64,000 bases of DNA from Woeseiaceae bacterium (GTDB lineage: Bacteria; Pseudomonadota; Gammaproteobacteria; Steroidobacterales; Woeseiaceae), in NCBI GenBank assembly GCA_021773075.1, contig JAJFKT010000035.1, positions 62,001 to 126,000 on the forward strand, written 5' to 3'. Below are positions 17,304 through 25,577 of this stretch, in pieces. The notes under the pieces were generated by a model. That model was not told where the DNA came from. It worked only from the letters and a program-made list of their open reading frames with translations, and ran no database searches. The position numbers and the translations under genes are program-made. Position 1 is the first letter of the stretch. The number at the start of each line of letters is the position of its first letter.

Positions 17304-20300
17304 ATGACGACCAGACACAACAGATCGTCCAGGAGGGTACTCCTTGGGGTGCTTGTGCTTGTGTTTGCTGCCGTCGCTATTTTCTTGGGGTCGCGATTCG
17401 ATCGATTGGATAGCTCAACCACCTACGTCGACTACTTCACCCACTTGCACAACGTTCGCGCACAAATAAGAGCATCCGACAGTCACCTGGCGCAACGCTA
17501 CAAGCGATTGGTCGAATCGAAAGACGTCGCCGGGCTTGTCGGTTTTCTACGGAATAATTTCACGGTTGTTCCTGGTAGCCATGACAGCGCCTGGAGCTAT
17601 GCGACCAGCGAGAGGCGATGGGGCTCTGAGGCAACACTGCGTGGCGGGGTGGGAACGCCGAGAGAGATCGCGGACCTTCTGGAAAACGGCCTTCGCGAAA
17701 TGGATATCGACGCTAAAATCGTATCGATTGAATCACCCTCGGATTTACGCAGCTTCGCGCGCCCGACTGTAACAATCCTGTTGCAGCTGGCGGCTGATGT
17801 TACTGTGCCCGATTTTGGTGTGCGGCAATTGAGAAGGACTGCCGCATTGCCAGATGCCGACGACTTTTGGAAACAGGTTGTGGAAGCTATTCCCGCAGAC
17901 AGCCGAAAATTGTCAGCTTTTGATCCTCGGCTGGATCGACTACCAACCGTTCAATTTGTCGACGGCAACACGACGCGTGTCGCAAATCTTTGGGGTAGCG
18001 GCACAGATCCTTTCGTCGAGACTCAAACCAGCAACGCTGGTCGGGCGGGTGATACACCCTGGGTTACTGTGAAGCTGGAAGTGGCGATGGCTGATCAACC
18101 CGATGAACCAATTACGTTAGCGACAGGACGCTGGCGAACGGAGGAGATAGCCAGAGCACAGATTATTGCTGGTTTCGTGCCGCTTGCATCCAGTCACGAG
18201 GCGCTGCTTACGACAGCGCCGCGAAATGTATCGGTTTTTGTACCCACGCTTCGACTGGCAGGTGCGCAATACCGGGACGACGATACGGCGATTATCGGTT
18301 CGCCTTTGACGATCAGCGGGAAGATTATCGCCGAAGACGGCAGCTATTCGTACCCGCGTTCTAATGCCCTAAATCAAGATGGCGATGCGAGCCGGATTGA
18401 GAGCATCGTTATCAAGCGCGCGACGACCGGGCAGTACCCATGGGTTGGCCTTGACGTCGAAGTGCTAGACGCAAACGGCTCACCCGTGCCCGAGGTTCCT
18501 GTCGATGCGTTCTCTGCGATGATCGATGGAAGTCCCGCAGCCATGTTGCTCGAGTCCAATACTGTTTCTGGTCCCGGCATATTGTTTCTACTCGACGTCA
18601 GTGCCAGCGTTGCGGAGGAATTTCGAGGCGCGGCGGCGAGTGAGATGGTGCAGACCATTGCCAAAGACGTTCGGCAAGTGGCACCCGATTCGAGGTTTCG
18701 CGTCGGACTCGCGTCTGGCAATGGCGCGAGTTTGCTGGGGTGGCGGGACGACATCGCGGAGCTCGAGCGAGACGTTAACCACTTTGGTATGGGTTCGCCG
18801 CTTTGGCGCGCTGCCGCGGACGTTGCCGACGAAGGTGCCACGGTTATTGTATTCATCACCGATGGCCATGCAGGAGATCGAGAGGGGCCGCTCAACGAAC
18901 CGGACATCGACAGCGAACGCGCGATTCGCGCCGGTCCGCCTTTCGTCATGGTAAGCGCAGTCAAGCCGGGAGAAGTTGCCGGACCAGCCATTGAACGCAT
19001 CGCTGGGCTATCCGGTGGCCGCTCGATTTCAACGTTTGACTCGCAGGACGTCATTACCGACGTTTCGGAGTTGGTGCGCAACTATCTGGTGCCCTATCGG
19101 TTCCTCGTCCGAGCGGATACACAAATGCAGGAACACGAACTGGTGGTATCTTTGGTCGGGCGCGACATTTCGGCGAAAGTAAACGTCATAGCGCCGGCAT
19201 CTAACATGCGTTCACCGCTGCCCGGACCGGTCGGCATTTACCTGACCATTCAGGCCAATGGCATCCTTAGCGAGCGAACTCTGGCGGGTTACCCCTACCG
19301 CTCGCATTTGCCCGTAATCGACGCTCAACTTCGCGATGCCCACTTCGGATTGTTCGGCGAATACACTTTGATCGCTGAGGCTGGCAATCCGAATGCAGCG
19401 CAGATTCTTGACGATCTCATTACATCCAGGCTTTCGTGGCAAAAAGTCGTCGAGGCAACTGACGATGAAGGCGCTATGCGTGCGTTCGATCAGGTTCGTC
19501 GATTGCCAGGCAGCGCCTTCAGCTTCAGTGGGCAGCTACCGGGCATGGTGGGCGGGCCGGAAAACCATCGTGTTTTCGATGTTGGTTTGAGATGGTGGTT
19601 ACACTCCAAGCGCCGTGTAAGCAAAGGTGATGATGAGGTCATGCGCGAGAGTGTCGACGTGTTGCCCAATACTCGTTTCTTTGGATCGCACCCTGATCCG
19701 AATGTGGCGTTTGAGCAATCGTTGAGAACGAGCGGATACCTGTCGGAGATCGAACGAGCCCTGTACGAACACAGCGCTATGGCGGAGCTTGACTCGCGCG
19801 AACTGGCTTACGCAGGTCGTACCGCGCTGCCGGAGACATCCAGAAGCGGCTTCGTCGAACTAACAAGCGGTTGGCGGCACCCTTATCACTTTATCGTCCC
19901 AAAAATCGGGGAGCCGACCGCGGCGATCGCTGTTGATACGAAGTTGGGTGCCGCGATCGGCCTGTTACGCGAGGTCGGCAGTGCAAACAAAGGTGCTGGC
20001 ATTACCGAGGCAGAGGCGAACGAGCGCTTCGATATGGTCGACAGACTTCTTGGTGCTGCTGGCGAAGTTGGCGGCAGCCCGGGTGCTTGGGCGGCCATTG
20101 AAAAAGCCAAAATGGACAAACTCCGATTTGCTACGATATTGATAATAACCATGGAGCCGCCCGACCTGCTGGGGATGCTCCGCGATGAAGCCTGCGGCGC
20201 AGCATCGGATGCCGTTGGCGCAGCCGCAGATGCTGGCATCAGAGCCGGATTTGGCGGCCTTGGTGATGCTGTTTTAGACGCCATCGGTGAATACAACGAC

Positions 20301-20363
20301 ACAGCAGAGTTGGTCGGTATGGGCGGGCTAGAGTCGCCAGTTTCGATTCCGGGATGCGATTAA
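17304..20363 (+). CDS. Large membrane-anchored VWA-domain protein (paralogue of 1303-4395)
   Basis: This is a 1,019-residue protein with the same architecture as the 1,030-residue product of 1303-4395. The signal anchor is residues ~10-29 (VLLGVLVLVFAAVAIFLG). The transglutaminase-like segment starts at R105 (RWGSEATLRGGVGTPREIAD), again with Thr at the presumed catalytic position. The VWA domain has MIDAS D431-V-S433-A-S435 and FITDGHAGD. The long C-terminal region holds DEACGAASDA and ends in IPGCD. In both copies the ends are IPGC followed by a small residue, so a C-terminal disulfide or a partner contact is plausible. The stop codon overlaps the ATG of the next gene (TAATG), implying translational coupling with the coiled-coil protein. 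The copies are diverged along their length but collinear. Confidence 0.87.
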   Translation: MTTRHNRSSRRVLLGVLVLVFAAVAIFLGSRFDRLDSSTTYVDYFTHLHNVRAQIRASDSHLAQRYKRLVESKDVAGLVGFLRNNFTVVPGSHDSAWSYATSERRWGSEATLRGGVGTPREIADLLENGLREMDIDAKIVSIESPSDLRSFARPTVTILLQLAADVTVPDFGVRQLRRTAALPDADDFWKQVVEAIPADSRKLSAFDPRLDRLPTVQFVDGNTTRVANLWGSGTDPFVETQTSNAGRAGDTPWVTVKLEVAMADQPDEPITLATGRWRTEEIARAQIIAGFVPLASSHEALLTTAPRNVSVFVPTLRLAGAQYRDDDTAIIGSPLTISGKIIAEDGSYSYPRSNALNQDGDASRIESIVIKRATTGQYPWVGLDVEVLDANGSPVPEVPVDAFSAMIDGSPAAMLLESNTVSGPGILFLLDVSASVAEEFRGAAASEMVQTIAKDVRQVAPDSRFRVGLASGNGASLLGWRDDIAELERDVNHFGMGSPLWRAAADVADEGATVIVFITDGHAGDREGPLNEPDIDSERAIRAGPPFVMVSAVKPGEVAGPAIERIAGLSGGRSISTFDSQDVITDVSELVRNYLVPYRFLVRADTQMQEHELVVSLVGRDISAKVNVIAPASNMRSPLPGPVGIYLTIQANGILSERTLAGYPYRSHLPVIDAQLRDAHFGLFGEYTLIAEAGNPNAAQILDDLITSRLSWQKVVEATDDEGAMRAFDQVRRLPGSAFSFSGQLPGMVGGPENHRVFDVGLRWWLHSKRRVSKGDDEVMRESVDVLPNTRFFGSHPDPNVAFEQSLRTSGYLSEIERALYEHSAMAELDSRELAYAGRTALPETSRSGFVELTSGWRHPYHFIVPKIGEPTAAIAVDTKLGAAIGLLREVGSANKGAGITEAEANERFDMVDRLLGAAGEVGGSPGAWAAIEKAKMDKLRFATILIITMEPPDLLGMLRDEACGAASDAVGAAADAGIRAGFGGLGDAVLDAIGEYNDTAELVGMGGLESPVSIPGCD

Positions 20364-21211
20364 TGATCTTGAAGCAAATGGTTCTGATTTGTATCGGCGT
20401 CCTGACTATCGGCGCGATGCCGGCATTAGCCCAAGCACTCGACGATGCGGCAATGAGCGAGCAGGCAGAACGCGAAATACGTAACAGCAAACTACGCGAG
20501 GTTGACCTCGAGTGGCGTCGGCTTCGAGAAGAGCTCAGTGCCGAAAGAAGTCTCGCGCGCCGCAATATTCAGAGCGAGTGGTCACGGAAACTACGAGAGA
20601 TTAACGAACAAAAATTGTCGAGAGATGAAAAGAAGCGGCGAATTGCGGAAATAAGTGCGGAGAAAGACGAACTGTTCGCCGAAGAAACGCAGTCGTACAA
20701 CGAGCGCTTTAAGCTCATCAATGCAAACAGAGAACAGAATCGCGCAATGCTGATCGCAGCACAGGGCAAGATGTTGGTTGACCTGCAAATCGAAGCGCCG
20801 GATCGAACCGTCGGGCAGGAATCAGGGCAGGAATCAGGACAGGAATCAACACAGGATTCAGGAGAGGGAACTGAGCAGGGAACTCACCCAGTCGGCGAAT
20901 TTGATGCTCGCCCCGAACTCAGCGAGCCACGGCCGACGGTTGAAACAGAGCGGCCGACGGAGCCAATTTTTGTTGCGCAAACGCTGACGACAGACACTTT
21001 GTCTGTCGTGGGCTCCGATCAATTAACGGCACGCGGACAGGCGATAGCCGATGCCGGTGAATTCACACCGATAGTTATCAATACCTCAGCACTGAGTGCA
21101 ATTGGCAGCGATGAATTAACGGCACGGGGCAGAAGAATCGCTGAGGCGCAGGAGTTCTCCCCCATAACATTAACGACAGACAAACTGCAGGCTATCGGTA
21201 CTGAGGAATAG
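20363..21211 (+). CDS. Secreted coiled-coil protein with C-terminal threefold repeat
   Basis: This is a 282-residue protein. The ATG at 20363 overlaps the VWA stop codon; an in-frame ATG at 20354 is the alternative and adds three residues. The signal peptide is followed by AQALDDA. Residues ~30-140 are a long charged coiled coil (WRRLREELSAERSLARRNIQ and onward). A Gln/Glu/Ser-rich stretch encoded by 12-bp tandem repeats follows. The last ~80 residues hold three repeats of the form T-x-x-L-x-x-(V/I)-G-(S/T)-(D/E), two of them extended by LTARG-x-x-IA-x-A-x-EF-x-PI. The repeat may be a binding handle. Tight coupling to the large VWA gene suggests a physical partner. The N-terminal style matches the MopE-like protein at the other VWA locus. 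Confidence 0.82.
   Translation: MILKQMVLICIGVLTIGAMPALAQALDDAAMSEQAEREIRNSKLREVDLEWRRLREELSAERSLARRNIQSEWSRKLREINEQKLSRDEKKRRIAEISAEKDELFAEETQSYNERFKLINANREQNRAMLIAAQGKMLVDLQIEAPDRTVGQESGQESGQESTQDSGEGTEQGTHPVGEFDARPELSEPRPTVETERPTEPIFVAQTLTTDTLSVVGSDQLTARGQAIADAGEFTPIVINTSALSAIGSDELTARGRRIAEAQEFSPITLTTDKLQAIGTEE
20813..20860 (+). repeat. Four 12-bp tandem repeats inside a coding region
   Basis: Four consecutive 12-base units, the first two GGGCAGGAATCA and the next two slightly diverged, encode a repeating G-Q-E-S-type tetrapeptide. The unit length is a multiple of three, so copy-number changes would keep the frame and alter only the linker length. Confidence 0.75.
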
Positions 21212-21233
21212 ATTCGTTCGCAGGGAGAGGACT

Positions 21234-21707
21234 ATGAAAAACAGAACCAGGATCGTATTATTGGGCGCTTTGGCTATGGCTGCAGGATCAGCAGCTGATG
21301 CTGCAGACTTTACAATTCATGTTCCGGTCGAGATTGAAAACACGATAATCTGGACGATCGGCGTGAAGTGTGACGTCTACGAAAACGAGTACGCTGACGG
21401 GCGAATAGGTGGCACGTCGCAGCTGCTGATCGGACGCGGAAGCGCGTCTGCTACGGTTGTCGACGGCGACTTCAATGGAACGCTTACGGTGACAGTGGAT
21501 GCGGATACCGGCAAGCTCCCCGCATTGGCACAGTCATATTGGTGTTCATTGTCTGCCAGTTGGCCGCTTGATCCAGAAGTTGGTTTTCAGCAGGGAGTGG
21601 GCGATATCTCGGCGTCCCCGGGAAACTTCAAGAGAATCTACGAGGAGCGTGGCGGCAGAGTGTTGCTTAGTTATGTAACTACGGTCAAAGGGCCGATCAA
21701 TCAGTAG
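21234..21707 (+). CDS. Small secreted beta-rich protein, unknown function
   Basis: This is a 157-residue protein with a Sec signal peptide (RIVLLGALAMAAGSAADAA, cleavage before DFTIH). The mature protein is beta-rich and has two Cys residues (VKCDVYENE and YWCSLSA) likely to be disulfide-bonded. AGGGAGAGG lies just before the ATG. It follows the coiled-coil gene by 22 bp and precedes a DUF3592 gene by 6 bp, so it is probably in the large VWA operon. I do not recognise the family; the fold could be a small Ig-like or pilin-chaperone-like module, but nothing decides this. Confidence 0.75.
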   Translation: MKNRTRIVLLGALAMAAGSAADAADFTIHVPVEIENTIIWTIGVKCDVYENEYADGRIGGTSQLLIGRGSASATVVDGDFNGTLTVTVDADTGKLPALAQSYWCSLSASWPLDPEVGFQQGVGDISASPGNFKRIYEERGGRVLLSYVTTVKGPINQ

Positions 21708-21713
21708 TATCGA

Positions 21714-22082
21714 ATGACGATATCAGTCGTATTGTTGGGTCTCGCGCCTGTTGCGGTCGGAATTTATGCGGCGATTCGGCATATTTCGAAACGCGGAAAC
21801 GATCTGAAGCGGCTCTGTGAGCAGGGCCATGCCGTCGTCGGCGAAGTAACTGAAGCACGCGCTGAGCGCCGCTCAAGAACGGATGAGAATCACTACATCC
21901 GGTATACGTTCAAAACCAGGAAAGACACTTTCCATGAGCGCGAACTCAAAGTCACAGAGCATGACTTTGGAAAGCTCAAGGTCGGTCAGGACATCGATGT
22001 TGTTTATCTACCGGATGACCCGGAAATCAGTGCGTTCAAGTCGCTTGTTGATCAAATGCGCGAAGCGATGAACAGACATTAG
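21714..22082 (+). CDS. DUF3592-like small membrane protein
   Basis: This is a 122-residue protein with one N-terminal transmembrane segment (ISVVLLGLAPVAVGIYAAI) followed by a small beta domain. The pattern GHAVVGEVTEARAE, YIRYTFKTRKDTFHERELKV, then VGQDIDVVYLPDDPEIS is the hallmark of the DUF3592 family, in which a Y-x-P-x-D-P motif closes the domain. The function of that family is not established. It starts 6 bp after the previous gene's stop and is probably co-transcribed with it. No second membrane helix is visible, unlike many longer DUF3592 proteins. Confidence 0.75.
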   Translation: MTISVVLLGLAPVAVGIYAAIRHISKRGNDLKRLCEQGHAVVGEVTEARAERRSRTDENHYIRYTFKTRKDTFHERELKVTEHDFGKLKVGQDIDVVYLPDDPEISAFKSLVDQMREAMNRH

Positions 22083-22225
22083 TGAGGTGCAGCGCACATC
22101 TATGTCCGCGTGGAGAAGCTTTGCAATTTCGCGCCGGCAACGCATGAGTCACATTACGGATCACATGATTTACGCCTTGTTCCGGACAGTGCTGACAACT
22201 TATCAGTACCTTCGGAGATGTTTGA

Positions 22226-22594
22226 ATGATTTGCCCTAAATGCAAAACCGACATGGAGCCCATAGAGTTCGAAGGTGTCGAAGTGGATCGCTGCAAGAAT
22301 TGCAGAGGGATTTGGTTTGATGTCGGAGAAGAGGATTGGCTGCTCGGCGCGGATGCGGTAGAAGCAATTGATACGGGTGACCCGTCAATAGGCAGGGAAA
22401 CAAACGAAATCGATAACTACCGCTGCCCTCGGTGCGACGGTGGCATGCTGCGCAGGGTCGATCCAAGGCAGTCGCAGATTCGCTACGAGGAATGCACGTC
22501 TTGCAAAGGTACCTTCTTCGATGCGGGGGAGTTCACCGATTTGTTAAAGGACTCTATTGCCGGTCTTTCGATAACAAGAAAACAATCTAAGTGA
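22226..22594 (+). CDS. Double zinc-ribbon (zf-TFIIB-like) protein
   Basis: This is a 122-residue protein with two zinc ribbons of the zf-TFIIB type. The first is CPKC with CKNCRGIWFDVGE (residues ~3-35). The second is CPRC with CTSCKGTFFDAGEF (residues ~67-105). Each has two CxxC knuckles and the following G-x-(W/F)-F-D-x-G-E signature. Proteins of this type are small cytosolic zinc-binding proteins of unclear role, sometimes called transcription-factor-zinc-finger proteins. The stop codon overlaps the GTG of the DUF4105 gene (GTGA), so the two are translationally coupled. Confidence 0.88.
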   Translation: MICPKCKTDMEPIEFEGVEVDRCKNCRGIWFDVGEEDWLLGADAVEAIDTGDPSIGRETNEIDNYRCPRCDGGMLRRVDPRQSQIRYEECTSCKGTFFDAGEFTDLLKDSIAGLSITRKQSK

Positions 22595-23379
22595 AAAAAG
22601 TACTTAGAAGAACATTACTGGTCCTTCTTACGGCTGTATTCGTGCTGCTCATTTTTGTTTTCGTGCGTGAGCCATCCTTAAGCCGAACCTGGGATGAGGA
22701 TGTCAGCATCCTTGCGGGCGTCGAAATTTCGAATGACGCGACTGTCTCACTCACACAGATTCGCGACTGGCGCTATGCGATTAGTTCGATCTCGTCTAAA
22801 AGTTATTTCGATGCCTCGTTCGATCCCAAGGACATCGTTGCGATGTGGATGTACGAGCAGCAACTCGACGCTTCCGGGCTGATAGCGCACACCTTTCTTG
22901 TCTTTGAGTTTGCTGAGAGCTATGAACGAGGACGCTACCTGGGCTTGTCGGTTGAAACTCGACGCGAGCAGGGGGAGGAGTACTCGATTATTGGTGGAGC
23001 ACTCCGCTCCTTTGAAATAACGCACATCTGGGCAACGGAGAGAGACCTCGTCACGAGGCGTGTCCAGTTTCTGGACTATCCCCTTACGCGCTACCAGCTA
23101 GAAATCCCAGCAGAATATCGTTCGCAAATATTCTCGAAATTCGCGAAAGAAACCCAGAGTCTCGCGTCAGTGCCGCGCTGGTATAACACCGTCAGCAACA
23201 ATTGTACGAGTTCTCTTATCAAGTATGTGAATGAGAGCGAACCGGGCGCTATCCCGTTCCATTACAGTTATGCACTCACCGGGAAGGTTGACGAATACCT
23301 TGAGCAGCTCGGATACAAGGCGCCGGATTACTCACTACATATCAACCGGGACTTTCTCGAATCGCATAAGCTCAGGTAA
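22591..23379 (+). CDS. DUF4105-family membrane-anchored protein (Lnb-type N-acyltransferase domain)
   Basis: This is a 262-residue protein with a GTG start overlapping the zinc-ribbon stop. Residues ~5-25 form a membrane anchor (LLVLLTAVFVLLIFVFV). The rest is a DUF4105 domain: an AHTFLVFEF strand carrying His100, an RRVQFLDYPLTRYQLEI segment, and the conserved WYNTVSNNCTSSL motif carrying Cys205. The DUF4105 domain is known from the Lnb lipoprotein intramolecular transacylase of Gram-positive bacteria, where a Cys and a His are catalytic. Cys205 and His100 are the likely counterparts here. Whether this Gram-negative member modifies lipoproteins, or acts on another acyl or amide substrate in the periplasm, cannot be told. 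Confidence 0.8.
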   Translation: MKKVLRRTLLVLLTAVFVLLIFVFVREPSLSRTWDEDVSILAGVEISNDATVSLTQIRDWRYAISSISSKSYFDASFDPKDIVAMWMYEQQLDASGLIAHTFLVFEFAESYERGRYLGLSVETRREQGEEYSIIGGALRSFEITHIWATERDLVTRRVQFLDYPLTRYQLEIPAEYRSQIFSKFAKETQSLASVPRWYNTVSNNCTSSLIKYVNESEPGAIPFHYSYALTGKVDEYLEQLGYKAPDYSLHINRDFLESHKLR

Positions 23380-23456
23380 CCGGGGCCTATCGTAGAATCA
23401 TTGATGCAGTGTTCGCGATATCGGCGGTTCGACCGATCTACGGTAGACTGTGGGCA

Positions 23457-24479
23457 ATGACATTAACCGCGGTTCACATTGTTACGCTGCTAGTCATTGG
23501 CTTCTCTGTCTTTGCGGCGGCCATTTTGCTCCTCGCCTATTTGTTTTTTCTTGCGAACATGCAGAAAACGATCGCGGGCAAATCAGCCTGCGCTGTATTG
23601 CTGCTGGCGCTGGTGGGTCTGCAGTTGTATCACCTCAGCTACCTGCTCTTCAGCGCCGGTGATCTGTTTGATCATCGACCCTACGTAGTGCTGCTGCTGG
23701 CAACGCCACCCGCGTTCTATTTTTTCAGCCGCGAAATTTTACTGCCCGATTCGGCATGGTCGCTGTGGCAGGTGCCGCATGTTATTCCGGTGCTGCTAGG
23801 CGTTTTCATGCCCGTCAACGTTGTCGCACCTGTTGCACTCGCGATTGGCGCCGGCTACTCGATCTGGCTTGTACGCGTCGTTTACGGAATGCGCCGTCAC
23901 GTCGGTCGATTTCGCTTCGAGATATTCTTCTTCGGCTTCTTCGCAGTCCTCGCTATCCTGGTGTTGGCGCTTTTTATTCTTGTGCCGTACCTCGATGCGT
24001 CGGTGTTTTACATCGCGTACGCGAATTTTACAGGCCTTGCTTTGTTGCTGGTGGTGGCCGCATTGATCGTGTTCCCGGAGATGCTCGACGACATTACCGA
24101 CGTCGCCCGAATCACTTACGCAAAAACCACGCTCAATGATGTTGATATCGACGCGAAAACCCGTGACCTGGAACAGGCAATGTCGATAGACAAGCTCTAC
24201 CAGAATGAGAACCTGAATCTAAAGATGCTGGCCGAGGCCATTGGTCTGTCCGGGCATCAGATGTCCGAACTCATCAATACGCGCTTTGGCACCGGTTTTT
24301 CGCAATACGTCCGGGAACAACGGATAGCCGAGGCAAAGCGCTTGCTGAGTGAAGACAAAGGTGCCTCGATCCTGTCGATCAGCCTGGCGACGGGATTTCG
24401 TTCGCAGTCGAATTTCTATGCCGCCTTTCGGGAGATTGCGGGCACGGCGCCCGGGACCTATCGCGACACTCTTGAGTGA
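23457..24479 (+). CDS. Membrane-spanning AraC-family transcriptional regulator
   Basis: This is a 340-residue protein from the ATG at 23457; a GTG at 23409 would prepend 16 residues that look non-coding. The N-terminal ~215 residues hold about seven hydrophobic helices. The C-terminal ~110 residues are an AraC/XylS DNA-binding domain: first helix-turn-helix LNLKMLAEAIGLSGHQMSEL, second GASILSISLATGFRSQSNFY, then the usual F(R)EIAGTAPGTYR ending. Such proteins sense a membrane or external signal and act directly on DNA. The next genes in the same direction (membrane protein, desaturase, acyltransferase) are candidate targets, which would make it a lipid-composition regulator; this is inference from order. 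Confidence 0.88.
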   Translation: MTLTAVHIVTLLVIGFSVFAAAILLLAYLFFLANMQKTIAGKSACAVLLLALVGLQLYHLSYLLFSAGDLFDHRPYVVLLLATPPAFYFFSREILLPDSAWSLWQVPHVIPVLLGVFMPVNVVAPVALAIGAGYSIWLVRVVYGMRRHVGRFRFEIFFFGFFAVLAILVLALFILVPYLDASVFYIAYANFTGLALLLVVAALIVFPEMLDDITDVARITYAKTTLNDVDIDAKTRDLEQAMSIDKLYQNENLNLKMLAEAIGLSGHQMSELINTRFGTGFSQYVREQRIAEAKRLLSEDKGASILSISLATGFRSQSNFYAAFREIAGTAPGTYRDTLE

Positions 24480-24611
24480 TCATTCCGGAATCCTGTAAAT
24501 CCTTGAAATCAAGCCATTTCCGAAGTAACCGTTCCTGAAAGATCAAACAGGAAGCCAGACCCGTCAACCTGAGACTACGCTCCCAACAAGTACTGGAAAC
24601 GGGAGTATCAA

Positions 24612-25577
24612 GTGACGAGACGGGAGCGCTGGGACGAGTGGCTGGATGGCCTTCAGGACAGATACGGGCAAAAGCGCATTAATATGCTGTCCGTATTGTT
24701 CATCGCGGGGCTTGCTTCCCTCGTGATCTATCAACTCATTCGGTATGACCTGGATCACACCGCTTTGTTATACCTCGCGGTGCCATACGCAGTTGCGGTG
24801 TTGATTACACTACTGCGACCTTATGGGCAGCATGATAAATGGTGGCAGCCGTTCGTCAGCCACTCGGTAACGGCGCTGGTCGTTTTTCTTGCCAGCTCCG
24901 CCGTGCTGTTCGAAGGATTCATCTGCATTTTGTTCTTCATGCCGATCTACTTCTTCGGCGTCACACTGGCGTTCATCGCAAGCTGGGTCGGTGTCGTCCG
25001 CGCCGATGGCAAAAACAATACCTACGCGACGGCCATTCCCCTGCTGATCGCATTCCTGTCGATCGAAGGAACCACTGATGTAACCACCTTCGATCGGCAT
25101 AACATGGTGACCGCAACGGCGACAACAACGACCCCCAGGCAAGAGTTGCTGCAGAATCTTGCAACGCCGTTCGAGCTACCGAGCAGTGACGACTGGATGC
25201 TGGGCGTTTTTCCGATGCCACATTTCATCGAGGCCGGATCACTCGAAGTGGGTGACATTCATCGTGTGCATACGCGCTATCACCGGTGGTTCGTCACAAA
25301 CACGCATGAAGGCCTGATCGAATTGCGCATCGACTCCGTAACGCCCGAGCGCGTCACCGTCTCGTTCGTTCGCGACACCAGTTTTTTCTCATCCTATGTG
25401 AAACTGATCGGATCCGACATTCAGTTCGTGACCGAAGAGAACGGCCTCACCCATGTTTCATTGACCGTCAGTTATGAACGTCGCCTCGATCCAGCCTGGT
25501 ACTTCCAGCCGATTCAACAGTACGCAATGCGAGCGATGGCTAGCCATCTGATCGAGGAGGTAATTATCCGTGACTAA
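24612..25577 (+). CDS. Membrane protein with a C-terminal SRPBCC-like domain
   Basis: This is a 321-residue protein with a GTG start preceded by GGGAG. The first ~140 residues contain four to five hydrophobic segments (MLSVLFIAGLASLVIYQLI, then helices around residues 55-75, 85-105 and 115-135). The C-terminal ~170 residues are a soluble alpha/beta domain: PFELPSSDDWMLGVFPMPHF, a YHRWFVTN strand, VSFVRDTSFFSSYVKLIGSD, and an amphipathic terminal helix. Together these resemble START/SRPBCC lipid-binding folds. The last 8 bp overlap the desaturase gene, so the two are translationally coupled. A role in handling a lipid or membrane signal is plausible but not shown. Confidence 0.75.
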   Translation: MTRRERWDEWLDGLQDRYGQKRINMLSVLFIAGLASLVIYQLIRYDLDHTALLYLAVPYAVAVLITLLRPYGQHDKWWQPFVSHSVTALVVFLASSAVLFEGFICILFFMPIYFFGVTLAFIASWVGVVRADGKNNTYATAIPLLIAFLSIEGTTDVTTFDRHNMVTATATTTTPRQELLQNLATPFELPSSDDWMLGVFPMPHFIEAGSLEVGDIHRVHTRYHRWFVTNTHEGLIELRIDSVTPERVTVSFVRDTSFFSSYVKLIGSDIQFVTEENGLTHVSLTVSYERRLDPAWYFQPIQQYAMRAMASHLIEEVIIRD

